A stretch of DNA of 64,000 nt, from the NCBI RefSeq assembly GCF_040954835.1, contig NC_090706.1:29831148-29895147 (forward strand). Reading direction: 5' to 3'. The translations under genes and the position numbers were made by a program. Positions within the stretch are counted from its first letter, which is position 1, and each line of letters begins with the position of its first letter. This document shows, piece by piece, positions 1-9,418 of the stretch. This stretch comes from Lepisosteus oculatus. Its lineage: Eukaryota > Chordata > Actinopteri > Semionotiformes > Lepisosteidae. The notes beneath the pieces are model-generated. The model was given only the letters and a program-made list of their open reading frames with translations. It was not told the DNA's origin and did no database searches.

Positions 1-250
1 CGCCTTCAGCCGGAAAAGCACTGGAGGTGTGATCTCAAACCCGCCCAGGCACACCTGTAAGTCAGACAAGACTGGTCAGCCGGGACGGACCACAGCAGGA
101 GCCCTGGTGGACAGGCGGGTCTCACCACCCAGGGGATGTGCATCAGGCCCTACGCCCCTTGGCCAAGCGTCGGCAGGCTACATACTGCCCACCTGCCCCA
201 GGGTCACCCTCCCTCAGCCAGGCCCACAGGGCCGTTCCCTGGACACTCAC

Positions 251-370
251 GCTGGGCAGGGTGGACGGCCGCAGGGAGGCCAGCACTGTCCGCACCGTCT
301 GGCCCTCGGAGTCCTGCCCCTCCACCTCCACCACGTGCAGCTCGTCCTTCGTGCTGGGGTCAACGCACAC
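251..370 (-). CDS. NPM1: NPM1 coding exon 3
   Basis: 120 bases, 40 codons, containing TKDELHVVEVEG. The acceptor is CTCCCCAG and the donor is AGC|GTGAGT. The following exon is not in the remaining 250 bases, which show no further nucleoplasmin-like coding. Confidence 0.9.
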
Positions 371-1908
371 CTGGGGAGACAGAGAGGATGAACAGGCTGC
401 GCCGGGGTCAAAGGTCACCCACTGAAGCCAACCAGAGGACACTGCTGGCAAGCGGATTCAACACTGAGAACAGGAGGCACTTCCTGACGTCTTGACACAG
501 AGCTGTGGGAGTGGAACAAGCAGCCCAGCCATGTTGCTGTAGCAGAGACCCGGAGCTCTTTCAATAGAGGGCTGGATGAGATCCAGCCCAGTTTTAGCCT
601 GTCGCGTCTTTGGTAGTGTATGTTTGGCTGTCTGTATATGGTAGTGTTCTTAAGTTTTTTTTACAAACACTGGAAATTTAACAGTGACCTTAGAATTTCT
701 TCCAGGTAGGCCACCAGTTTTCATACAACTCAAAACTTCACAAAAAATAAGTAAATATCAGCACACATTGTAATGTATAAACCTTAAAACAGGCAAATTA
801 TTGTTTTTAATTAAATATCGACCTGATTCATTCAGTATGAAACTGTTCGGCCGCTTCAGTGAGAAAAGGGGGCTCTTTACACAAAGGGTGGGGAGAGTGT
901 GGAACAAGCCCCTGTATTCTCTCAGGAAACGGCTGGGCCGGAGAGGAGAGACTCACCATCCTGAGGGACAGCTGGTGCTCATATTCGTCGTCCTCGGGGT
1001 TGAAGACGGTATCCTTGCCCGCCTTCAGTTCACACCCTGGGAAGACAGACAGCGGGTAAGCAAGGGTGCCACTTCCCGGCAGCCTCCCCACGGCGGCGCT
1101 CAGCCGTCGCCACGGAAACGGGGGGGTGGAGTGGGGGAGACCGCGACTCGGGAGCACGTGGTAGCCACGTGCGCGGTCTGGGGTCCGAGTGGGTAAACCG
1201 AGGAGTCCTCTCGCGGGACAGCAGGTTTGGAGAAAAGGGCCTGAAACTCCGCCTGCGCAGAGAACCGACTTCTTATCGTCGAAAACCGGGTCCAAATCAG
1301 AGACCCCCTCGATCTCGGCGCAACGCGGCTCCTTGGTCACCCGCGCCAGTGCAATCAAATGCCTTTGCTCCTTCTCTCCCTTACTTTACTCACCGCGGAG
1401 TTTTTTTAAAGCAGCTGCCCCGTGGCGTCCCGAGAACCGGCGCCACGCACAGCTCCCCGAGCCGAGGAGCCAGGTCCCGGACAGCCCCCGAACCCCGTAG
1501 GCGCCATTCCCCCCACCCGCGGCACAGCGCACACGTGTTCGCCCGCTTCCTCGCCACACGGCCAGCGGCTCACTTGGAAACCGACATTTCTGGACTTTAA
1601 ACAAAAGGACAAAAGAGAAGCGACGGAGGGTCGCTCCTCTAGCGCCTACGCCGCTCCCAGGCCACAAACAGCGATCAATCAGGTCTCCTCTGCCCGCTGC
1701 GGGGCGCACGACTCCCGGACCGCGGCACCGTGGCCCCCCGCTCGGCTCGGAGCGCGGAGACCAAAGAGAAGCCTCGGCTAGAAGACCACTACAGGACGGC
1801 CTCAGATGTTGCGCTTCCCAGCTCCGCTCAACTAAACGAGCTCGCCGGCTCCTTACCGTACAAAAAGTTCTGCGGGCCCATCTGCTCCGTATCCATGCTG
1901 CTGTCCAT
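251..1908 (-). CDS. NPM1: NPM1 nucleophosmin, 5' part (coding exons 1-3)
   Basis: Nucleophosmin is a nucleolar histone and ribosome chaperone that forms pentamers through its N-terminal nucleoplasmin core. Three coding exons are visible on the minus strand: 1857-1908, 957-1036 and 251-370, with GT/AG junctions and matching phases (1, 0, 0). They encode the acidic N-terminus followed by the core: MGPQNFLYG, then CELKAGKD and EYEHQLSLRM, then TKDELHVVEVEG and a diverged strand ending STLPS. The order and the QNFLYGCELKA and HQLSLR motifs match NPM1 of other vertebrates, and FGF18 next door agrees with the known gene order. The start is the ATG at 1906-1908, because the reading matches the family N-terminus from there; an open frame further upstream has no similarity. 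The acidic stretches and the C-terminal RNA-binding part lie beyond the left edge. Confidence 0.93.
405..417 (+). promoter_or_regulatory. DR1 nuclear-receptor-like site in NPM1 intron
   Basis: GGGTCAAAGGTCA is a perfect direct repeat of the AGGTCA-type half-site with one base between (DR1), the consensus for HNF4, RXR and PPAR dimers. This is a motif match only. Confidence 0.3.
430..600 (+). mobile_element. CR1-like LINE 3' coding remnant
   Basis: The plus frame reads FNTENRRHFLTS, followed by a region resembling a tryptophan-asparagine/LP motif. This resembles the C-terminal end of CR1-type LINE ORF2 (RRHFFTQRVVxxWNxLP). Stops and a frame break show it is dead. It sits in an NPM1 intron. 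Related tails occur at 850-915, 43.87-44.01, 39.74-40.38 and 58.98-59.31 kb. Confidence 0.6.
850..915 (+). mobile_element. short CR1-like LINE tail in NPM1 intron 2
   Basis: The sequence ctctttacacaaagggtggggagagtgtggaacaag matches, over its short length, the shared CR1-like tail seen at 59.16 kb. It lies about 40 bases inside the intron donor that follows exon 2. Confidence 0.5.
957..1036 (-). CDS. NPM1: NPM1 coding exon 2
   Basis: 80 bases encoding CELKAGKDTVFNPEDDEYEH and then QLSLRM. The acceptor is TTCCCAG and the donor is ATG|GTGAGT. The exon joins exon 1 in phase 1 and leaves phase 0. Confidence 0.93.
1857..1908 (-). CDS. NPM1: NPM1 coding exon 1
   Basis: Starts with ATG and encodes MDSSMDTEQMGPQNFLYG. 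The donor after TACG reads GTAAGG at 1856-1851. QNFLYG is the first beta strand of the nucleoplasmin core. Confidence 0.93.
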
Positions 1909-2200
1909 CTTCAACTCGCCACCCCTCCACAGGTCAAAATGAGCTCCGCAGCGACGCACACGTCCCTGACTCCCGCGGAAATACGCCCCGCAGGCGCAGG
2001 GAGAGTGACGTCCCGAGCTGATTATCCAATCACAAGCCTTCTTTAGGGCAAGCCACTCCCACACTAGTGGAAGCGGCTGCGCTCTTTGCTTCTCCCCAAT
2101 CGCAGCGTTTCTTCGCTAGACGCCACACCCCCTAAATCCCCTCTGATTGGACACAGGCAGACTGTGCCAAAACGATGGAGAGGATTCACCGTTGTAATGG
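1909..2200 (-). promoter_or_regulatory. NPM1: NPM1 promoter region
   Basis: GC- and CpG-rich sequence just upstream of the NPM1 start. It carries three CCAAT boxes: 2026-2030 and 2096-2100 on the plus strand, and ATTGG at 2146-2150. A GTGACGTC CRE-like site lies at about 2005-2012. CCAAT plus CRE in a CpG island is typical of a housekeeping promoter. The transcription start is not resolved, and no divergent gene is recognisable on the other side. Confidence 0.65.
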
Positions 2201-2345
2201 CCTCGCTGCAGTAGAAGGAATCAAGAGGCCATATTGGGTGGGTGTGAAGGTCAGTACAAGCAGCAGTGTTAAAGATAAGAGTTGCCTAATAATCATTAAT
2301 TAAAAAAGCATGCCCAGGGGAGGAAAGAGAACACTTCACCAGCAG
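2201..2345. other. unique intergenic segment
   Basis: Short non-repetitive stretch between the NPM1 promoter and the first tandem array. I see no gene. Confidence 0.5.
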
Positions 2346-2349
2346 AAGT

Positions 2350-2552
2350 AAGAGGAGTTCAGTCCTCCTGCAGCCCCACGACACACAGATCAGGGGAGGA
2401 GAGAGAAACTGTACAAGACCAGAGTGGGGTTCAGTCCTCCTGCAGCCCCACGACACACAGATCAGGGGAGCAGAGAGAAACTGTACAAGACCAGAGTGGG
2501 GTTCAGTCCTCCTGCAGCCCCATGACACACAGATCAGGGGAGGAGAGAGAAA
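2350..2552. repeat. 72-bp tandem repeat, about 2.8 copies
   Basis: Near-identical units starting cagtcctcctgcagcccc at about 2360, 2432 and 2504, containing cacacagatcaggggag. Confidence 0.9.
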
Positions 2553-2704
2553 TTTCTGCATGAAGGGGAGACTTTAGGGAGGACAGGCTGGCTGATCTCT
2601 GTGGTTTTGCCATGAGAGCACACTTGGAGTATCCTGTGTTGGAGGAAATGGCCTCTGATGGATTTACCTGCTTCAAGACAACAGTTGAACACAACATGTG
2701 GAGA

Positions 2705-3755
2705 GGACACGTGTGTGTCAGTGTATCAGTATTTCTATCAGTGCGTTTATGTTAGTCAGTGTGTGTAACAGTTTGTCAATGTGTATCATTGAGTGTATCA
2801 GTGCATGTTTGTGTCAGTATATCAGAGTCTCAGTGTATGTGTAAAAGTGTAACGATTTGTGTTTGCATAAGTCAGTGTCTATTAGTGTGTGAATGCGTAT
2901 CAACGTGTATGTGTTGGTCTGTTTCAGTTTGTGTCAGTGTGTGCTTGTGTCAGACAGTGTGTGTAGCAGTGTATGAACGTGATTTAGTGTATGCAACAAT
3001 GTGTATCAGTCTGTTTTTGTGTGTGTCAGAGTTTGTATATCAGTGTGTGTCAGTCTGTGACAGTTGTGTGACAGTATATGTATCAATGTACAGTGTGTGC
3101 CTGTTAGTGTGTGTGAGCATGTCAGTGTGTGTAACACTATGTACTGGTGTGTAACAGTGTTTCAGTGTGTGATTCAATGTGTCAGTTTGTGTATCACTGT
3201 GTGTGTTAATGTGTGTACCAGTTGTGTTTCAGGGTGCTAAAGTGTATAACAATTTGTGTTTCAGTGTGTGACAGTGTAAGTATCAGTGTGTAATAGTGTG
3301 TTTCAATGTGTGTAACAGTGTGTATCACTTTTTCAAAGTGTGTCATTGTGTCTCAATGTGTTTTAATGTATCAGTGTGTAAGTGTGTAACAGTGTGTGTG
3401 TCAGTGTGTTTCAGTGTGAAACAGTGTGTATTAGTGTGTGTTTAAGTATGTATCAGTGAGTGTATCTGTGTGTATCAGTGTGTGTTTCAGTGTGTGTCAA
3501 TGTGAAATAGTGTGTATCAGTGTGTGTTTAAGTATGTATCATTGAGTATATCAGTGAGTGTATCAGTGTGTTTCATTATGTTTCAGTGTGTAACAGTGTG
3601 TGAGTCAGTGTGTTTCAGTGTGAAACAGTGTGTTTCAGTGTGAAACACTGTGTATCAGTGTGTGTTTCAGTGTTTATCAGTGTGTGTTCCAGTGTGAAAC
3701 ACAGTGTATCAGTGTGTTTCAGTGTGTAAGAGTGTGTGTGTGTCAGCGAGGGAGG
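2705..3755. repeat. degenerate GT-rich satellite
   Basis: Imperfect repetition of gtgtgtatcagtgtgtttcag-like units over about 1 kb. The open frames inside (Cys/Val/Ser-rich) are compositional. Confidence 0.9.
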
Positions 3756-4250
3756 AAGAATAACAATCCCAGATCTCTCCTCGGTGTCCGGGGACGGAGG
3801 GGCGGATCAAAGCGGCGGTGCTGGGAATGTGGGAATGTGGGAATGTTAGTGCTGGAGCGGAGCGCAGGAATGCAGACGGAGGAGTGTGAGAGTCTGACCC
3901 AGACAGCGGGCCACTCCCCGGCCCTGGCAGAGCCCGGCAGAACAGAGCGCGGATCCTTTTTCACCTCGCCTCTCCGCCGGGAGCGCCTGTTTGCGCAGCT
4001 CAAATTGGCATCAGGTGTGAGCCGGGGGGCCCGGTACGGGGGGGGCACAGCGTTCCTCCTCCCCCCGGCCGCGAGCACAGCTGCAGCCCCAGCCTGCCAG
4101 CTCTGAGTCAGAGCCCCTCTCCTCTCCCACCCCTCCTCTGGCACACCCGCCGACACACTCCGTCTGGGGGCTCCGTCTGGAGCGGGCTGCCAGCAGACTG
4201 CCGAGCCTCCCCGGGGCCCGGCGACATTAAACATGCAGTTCGCCTTGCCA

Positions 4251-4264
4251 CCACAAGGTGGCGC
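4251..4264 (+). promoter_or_regulatory. CTCF-like motif A
   Basis: CCACAAGGTGGCGC matches the CTCF core CCASYAGRKGGCRS at 13 of 14 positions, in forward orientation. Confidence 0.45.
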
Positions 4265-4304
4265 TGGTAGACTACATAAAATAGCGTGCAGAGACCAAAT
4301 AGAA

Positions 4305-4318
4305 ACACCAGGGGGCGA
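4305..4318 (+). promoter_or_regulatory. CTCF-like motif B
   Basis: ACACCAGGGGGCGA matches the CTCF core at most positions, in the same orientation as motif A 54 bases away. Paired same-direction motifs are common at insulators. Confidence 0.4.
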
Positions 4319-4825
4319 CAAAACTGCTCTCCCGTTCTTGGCAGGTCAACTGAAGTTTTTGTTTCAGAATCTGACTTGGTTCCAACAATATTAAACTCTC
4401 CCTGGCATAAAGAGATTACCAGACATTTTATTTCTTTTTTGGATTGTTTGGTTTCCTATTTTAGTCCCAGTTATCTTTCACCATTTCAGAATAAAAGTTT
4501 TCCTTCAACTCGAATGACTGGTCTTCTGCGCACTGGTAGCTCAGCATGGCCTCAGTTCATAGGAAAGAGTTTTTCACTCCCTAATCTAACACAGGTGTTT
4601 CCAGCCAAGAAAAAGATTCCGAAATTTCCTTGAAAATGAATGCGCTCCCACGCTGACCACCTGCTGGACAGAGAGCGGAGCTGCTGAGAAAAATCTAAAT
4701 ATTTACTCTCTCACAGGTGTCAGGATGAAGGCTGGTCAGCATGTTCCCCTGCCTGTTGATCAACTCTGTGCCAGGACAGAGTGTCTGGCCCTGTGTCAGC
4801 ACAAAGTCCAGAGCCCGGGAGATTC

Positions 4826-5393
4826 CTGGGACACAGTGAGGAGATTCCTGGGACAGAGGGACAGTGGTGAAGAGACACAGTGAGGGGATTCCTGGGACAG
4901 TGGTGAAGGGACACAGCGAGGAGATTCCTGGGACAGAGGGACAGTGGTGAAGGGAGACAGTGAGGAGATTCCTGGGACACAGTGAGGAGATTCCTGGGAC
5001 AGAGGGACAGTGGTGAAGGGACACAGTGTGGAGATTCCTGGGACACAGTGAGGAGATTCCTGGGACAGGGGGACAGTGGTGAAGGGACACAGTGAGGAGA
5101 TTCCTGGGACAGGGGGACAGTGGTGAAGGGACACAGTGAGGAGATTCCTGGGACAGGGGGACAGTGGTGAAGGGACACAGTGAGGAGATTCCTGGGACAG
5201 GGGGACAGTGGTGAAGGACACAGTGAGGAGATTCCTGGGACAGGGGGACAGTGGTGAAGGGACACAGTGAGGAGATTCCTGGGACAGGGGGACAGTGGTG
5301 AAGGGACACAGTGAGGAGATTCCTGGGACAGGGGGACAGTGGTGAAGGGACACAGTGAGGAGATTCCTGGGACAGAGGGACAGTGGTGAAGTG
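4826..5393. repeat. about 44-bp minisatellite, about 13 copies
   Basis: Units of gattcctgggacaggggg followed by acagtggtgaagggacacag. Because stops are rare in the unit, three overlapping minus-strand open frames of about 180-215 codons arise. None is a gene. Confidence 0.93.
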
Positions 5394-6094
5394 GTGTAGA
5401 GATTTCTCTTCCTACTTCCTCCTACTGAGAGTAACAAACACACTTCTCTCCCAGACTCTTTTCCATTAGCATTTTAATGATTGAGGCAGTAATAATTGCT
5501 TTAAAGGGACAGCAATATACAGAGGTGAAATAAATAGTTTTATAATAATAATAACATCAATAATAATATTTTTACTTATTCCCTTTATTACTGGTTTATG
5601 AGGCGTTGGTAAATTCCACCGAATGTCTTTGTAGCAGCATTCTGTACTCCGATAAATACAGGAACATTTTGCTCCCGGGTCCCGTTTACAAAAAACACAA
5701 GTATAGAGATAATTGCCCCCCGTTCAGAGTCAGGGCGCTGATCTGCCCCTGCAGCGTTCCCCTGTAAGCCCCCCTGCCGCTTCTAGGGGTCTCCCGGGGG
5801 GGGGCGATGTCAGTAACATCCAGTTTCTTTGGTCGATATAATTTTTGGTACGATTCCCAGCTCCCAGGTTCAGTCCAGGCAGTGCTGTTCTGGGATGGGA
5901 TACTGGGGGGAAGAAGAGGAGGGATCTTGTGTGGTGTGTGTGTGTTGTGGGGGGGGAGCTCCCAAAATCCCCTCTCCCTGCCTCCCTGCGGCCCCTCAGT
6001 CTCAGTTTTTCATTTCTGAAAGGCATAGAAGTCAGTGGTGGTGGGCGGGGCATCCACAGCCTGGCTTCTCTCTTCTGTACTGCAGCTCCTCTCC
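5394..6094. other. unique intergenic segment
   Basis: AT-rich to about 5720, including short ATA/AAT runs, then GC-richer. No conserved coding. Confidence 0.5.
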
Positions 6095-6490
6095 GGTCTA
6101 GTCCAGTACCACACTTTACTATCTACTCCACTCCAGTCCAGGCTGGTGGTAGTCCAGTACCACACTTTACTGTTCACTCCAGTTCATCCAGTACCATCAT
6201 TTTGCTGTCCACTCCAGTACTGCTTTTTACTGTCCACTCTAGTTCAGTCCGGTAACACACTTTACTGTCCACTCCAGTTTAGTCCAGTCAAGTCCAGTAC
6301 CACACTTTATTGTCCTCTTGTGCCCAGGACTGTGCTGTATTGTCCACTCCAGCCCAGGACTGTATTTATTGTCCACTCCAGTCCCGGACTGTGCTGTACT
6401 GTCCACTCCAGTCCAGGACTGTATTTATTGTCCACTCCAGTCCCGGACTGTGCTGTATTGTCCACTCCTGTCCAGGAATGTGCTGCCCTT
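6095..6490. repeat. tactgtccactccagtcc-type satellite
   Basis: Irregular repetition of gtccactccagtcc and gactgtgctgtattgtcc units. It is closely related to 7290-7490. Confidence 0.9.
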
Positions 6491-6575
6491 AGAGCTTTTG
6501 CAGTTTAAATAACCTTCTTCACTTGTAATACACTACAGAGTAACATGTATATGCAAAGCAGTGTCTATACATTCC
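6478..6575. repeat. direct duplication, copy 1
   Basis: The block from tgctgcccttagagctttt through catgtatatgcaaagcag recurs almost unchanged at 7488-7583, about 1 kb away, each time after the same satellite variant. Confidence 0.9.
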
Positions 6576-6579
6576 TGTT

Positions 6580-8985
6580 CATGCTATACTTACGATCTGT
6601 TCCTTTTGTATCAGTGAAACAGTACTATGACCTCTATAGTACTCTAACTGTAAACTGTACTGAATTGTCTCTTATATAACATACTGTCTAGTGTGCACTG
6701 TACAGTCATTAGTGCACAGTACTGTCTATAGTGTGCTGTCTTCTGCACACTGTCTACACAGTACTATCTGTAATGTACAGTCTTTAGTAATTGTCTGCAC
6801 TATACTATCTATAGTATACTGTCTTCTATGTAGTGTCTGTAGTATATTCTCTACACAATACTATCTACTGTCTTCTGTAGACTGTCTAAAGTGTACTGTG
6901 AACAAAGTACTGTCTATAGGGTACTGTCGATAATGTACTGTTTATACTGGAATATCTCTTGTGTGCTGTTTCCTCTCTACTGTCTATAATGTACTGTCTT
7001 CACAGACCTATCTACTGTTTGCTGTGTTCTGCATACTGTCTAGAGGATACCATTCGCATTGTACTATTTATAGTGTACTGTCTTGTGTGTTCACCCTACA
7101 CTGGACCATCTACATTGTGGTGTCTTCTCTGTAATGTCTACACAGGATATCTATAGTGTACTGTCTTTTCTGTATTGTCTAATAATGTACAGCCTTCTGT
7201 GTACTGTCAACTCTCTACTGTTCTGTTTAGTCTGTTTTGTATTGTCTTCAGTGTAATGTCTTCAATGTATTGTCATTGTATCGTCCAGTCCTCTCTAGTC
7301 TTGGACTATGCTGTACTGTCCACTCCAGTCCAGGACTGTCCTGTATTGTCTACTCCAGTGCAGGACTGTGTTGTATTGTCCACTCCTCTCCAGGACTGTG
7401 CTGTACTTTCTTCTCAAGTCCACGACTGTGCCGTATTGTCCACTCCAGTCCCGGACTGTGCTGTATTGTCCACTCCTGTCCAGGAATGTGCTGCCCTTAG
7501 AGCTTTGCAGTTTAAATAACCTTCTTCACTTGTAATACACTACAGAGTAACATGTATATGCAAAGCAGTGTCTATAGAGTATCGTCTACACTGCAATATC
7601 TTCAGTGCACTGTCAACACTATTCTATCTGTACTGTCTACACTGTACTATCCATAGTATACTGTCTAGTGTACTGTCTGCACTGTACTATCCATAGTGTA
7701 CTGTCTGCTGTGTCCTGTCAACACTGTACTATCCATAGTGTCCTGTCAACACTGTACTGTTTATACTGTGCTGTCCATAGTGTACTGTCTGCAGTGTCCT
7801 GTTAACACTGTACTGTCTATACTGTACTGTCAACACTGTACTATCCATAGTGTCCTGTCAGCACTGTACTGTCGATATTGTACTGTCTACACTGTACTGT
7901 CTATAATGTGCTGTCTGCACTGTACTATTTATAGTGTACTGTATACACCATACTATCTATAGTGTACTGTCTACACTGTACAATCTAAAGTGTACTGTCT
8001 ATAGTGTATTGTCTACACTGTACAATCTATAATGTGCTGTCTACACTGTACTATCCATAGTGTTCTGTCTTCAGTCTACTGTCTACACTATATTGTCTAT
8101 AGCTTACTGTCTACACTGTCTATTCACTATCCACTATAGTGTACTGTCTATACTGTAATGTTAATAGTGTACTGTCAACATTGTACTATCTACAGTGTTC
8201 TGTCGTCAGTGTATTAACTACACTGTACTGTCTATAGCATACTGACTATCTTGTACTATCTATGATATACTGTTTTCATTGTCCTCTCTATACTGTACTG
8301 TTAATAGTGTACTGTCTACACTGTTCAATCTATAGTGTACTGTCTACACTGTACTGGGTATAGTGTACTGTTCAGTGTAGTAACTATAGTGTCCTGTCTA
8401 TAGTGTACTGTCTACACTGTACTGGGTATAGTGTACTGTTCACTGTAGTAACTCTAGTGACCTGTCTACTGTGTACTGTCTTCAGTGCATTGTCTACACT
8501 GTTCTATCTATAGTGTGCTGTCTACACTGTACTGGGTATAGTGTACTGTTCAGTGTAGTAACTATAGTGTCCTGTCTATAGTGTACTGTCTACACTGTAT
8601 GGGGTATAGTGTACTGTTCACTGTAGTAACTCTAGTGACCTGTCTACTGTGTACTGTCTTCAGTGCATTGTCTACACTGTTCTATCTATAGTGTGCTGTC
8701 TACACTGTACTGGGTATAGTGTACTGTTCGGTGTAGTAACTATAGTGTCCTGTCTATAGCGTACTGTCTACACTGTATGGGGTATAGTGTACTGTTCACT
8801 GTAGTAACTCTAGTGACCTGTCTACTGTGTACTGTCTTCAGTGCATTGTCTACACTGTTCTATCTATAGTGTGCTGTCTACACTGTACTGGGTATAGTGT
8901 ACTGTTCGGTGTAGTAGCTATAGCGTCCTGTCTATAGCGTACTGTCTACACTGTCCTCTCTATAGTGCAGTGTCTTAGCAATATG
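6580..8985. repeat. gtactgtctacactgtac satellite, about 2.4 kb
   Basis: Degenerate units built on tactgtctayactgtactatctatagtg. From about 8330 there is a higher-order repeat of roughly 180 bases, marked by tgggtatagtgtactgttc and tctagtgacctgtctactg, present three to four times. It ends about 160 bases from the FGF18 stop codon, so it could lie in the FGF18 3' untranslated region. Confidence 0.92.
7488..7583. repeat. direct duplication, copy 2
   Basis: Near-exact second copy of 6478-6575, including the preceding tccactcctgtccaggaatg. Confidence 0.9.
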
Positions 8986-9148
8986 AGGACAGCACACACA
9001 CAGCAGAAAGAGAGAAGAATCACACAATGCACTGGCTGGAGAAGCATGGGTGCTGCACGCTCTCCTGTGTACCTTCCTGTCTGCACTGCCCAGGGCCGTG
9101 GGGCAGAGAGGGGCTCAGCAGTTCGCAGTGCTGCCTGCGGGGGGCGCT

Positions 9149-9418
9149 CTATCGGGGGCTGGGCGTTCGCAGCCTCTTGGTGCGCTTGCTGACGGTGGTG
9201 AAGCGGAAGGGCTGGGGGTCGGGCTGCTCTCCCGAGGGGTACCGCTTCATGAAGTGGACGTCCTGCTGGTTGGGCAGAGTCTGGGGGCCCCGACGCGGGC
9301 GCCCCTTCTTCGTGAAGCCCACGTACCAGTCCTTGTACCTGGCCGACATCAGGGCAGTGTAGTTATTCTCCAGCACCTTCTCCACAAACACGCAGTCGTC
9401 ACTCCTGTTGTTGGGCTT
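9149..9418 (-). CDS. FGF18: FGF18 last coding exon
   Basis: 90 codons from KPNNRSDDCVFVEKVLENNY to TKRLRTPSPR and a TAG stop at 9149-9151. The acceptor is CTCCCCAG. It contains the heparin-binding GFTKKGRPRRGP segment. Confidence 0.95.
   Translation of the reverse strand, partial: KPNNRSDDCVFVEKVLENNYTALMSARYKDWYVGFTKKGRPRRGPQTLPNQQDVHFMKRYPSGEQPDPQPFRFTTVSKRTKRLRTPSPR

Larger units (their letters stand above)
3756..4825. other. unique intergenic segment, CpG-rich in part
   Basis: Non-repetitive, GC-rich to about 4240, then AT-richer. Open frames here lack similarity to known families. It contains the two CTCF-like motifs listed separately. Confidence 0.5.
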
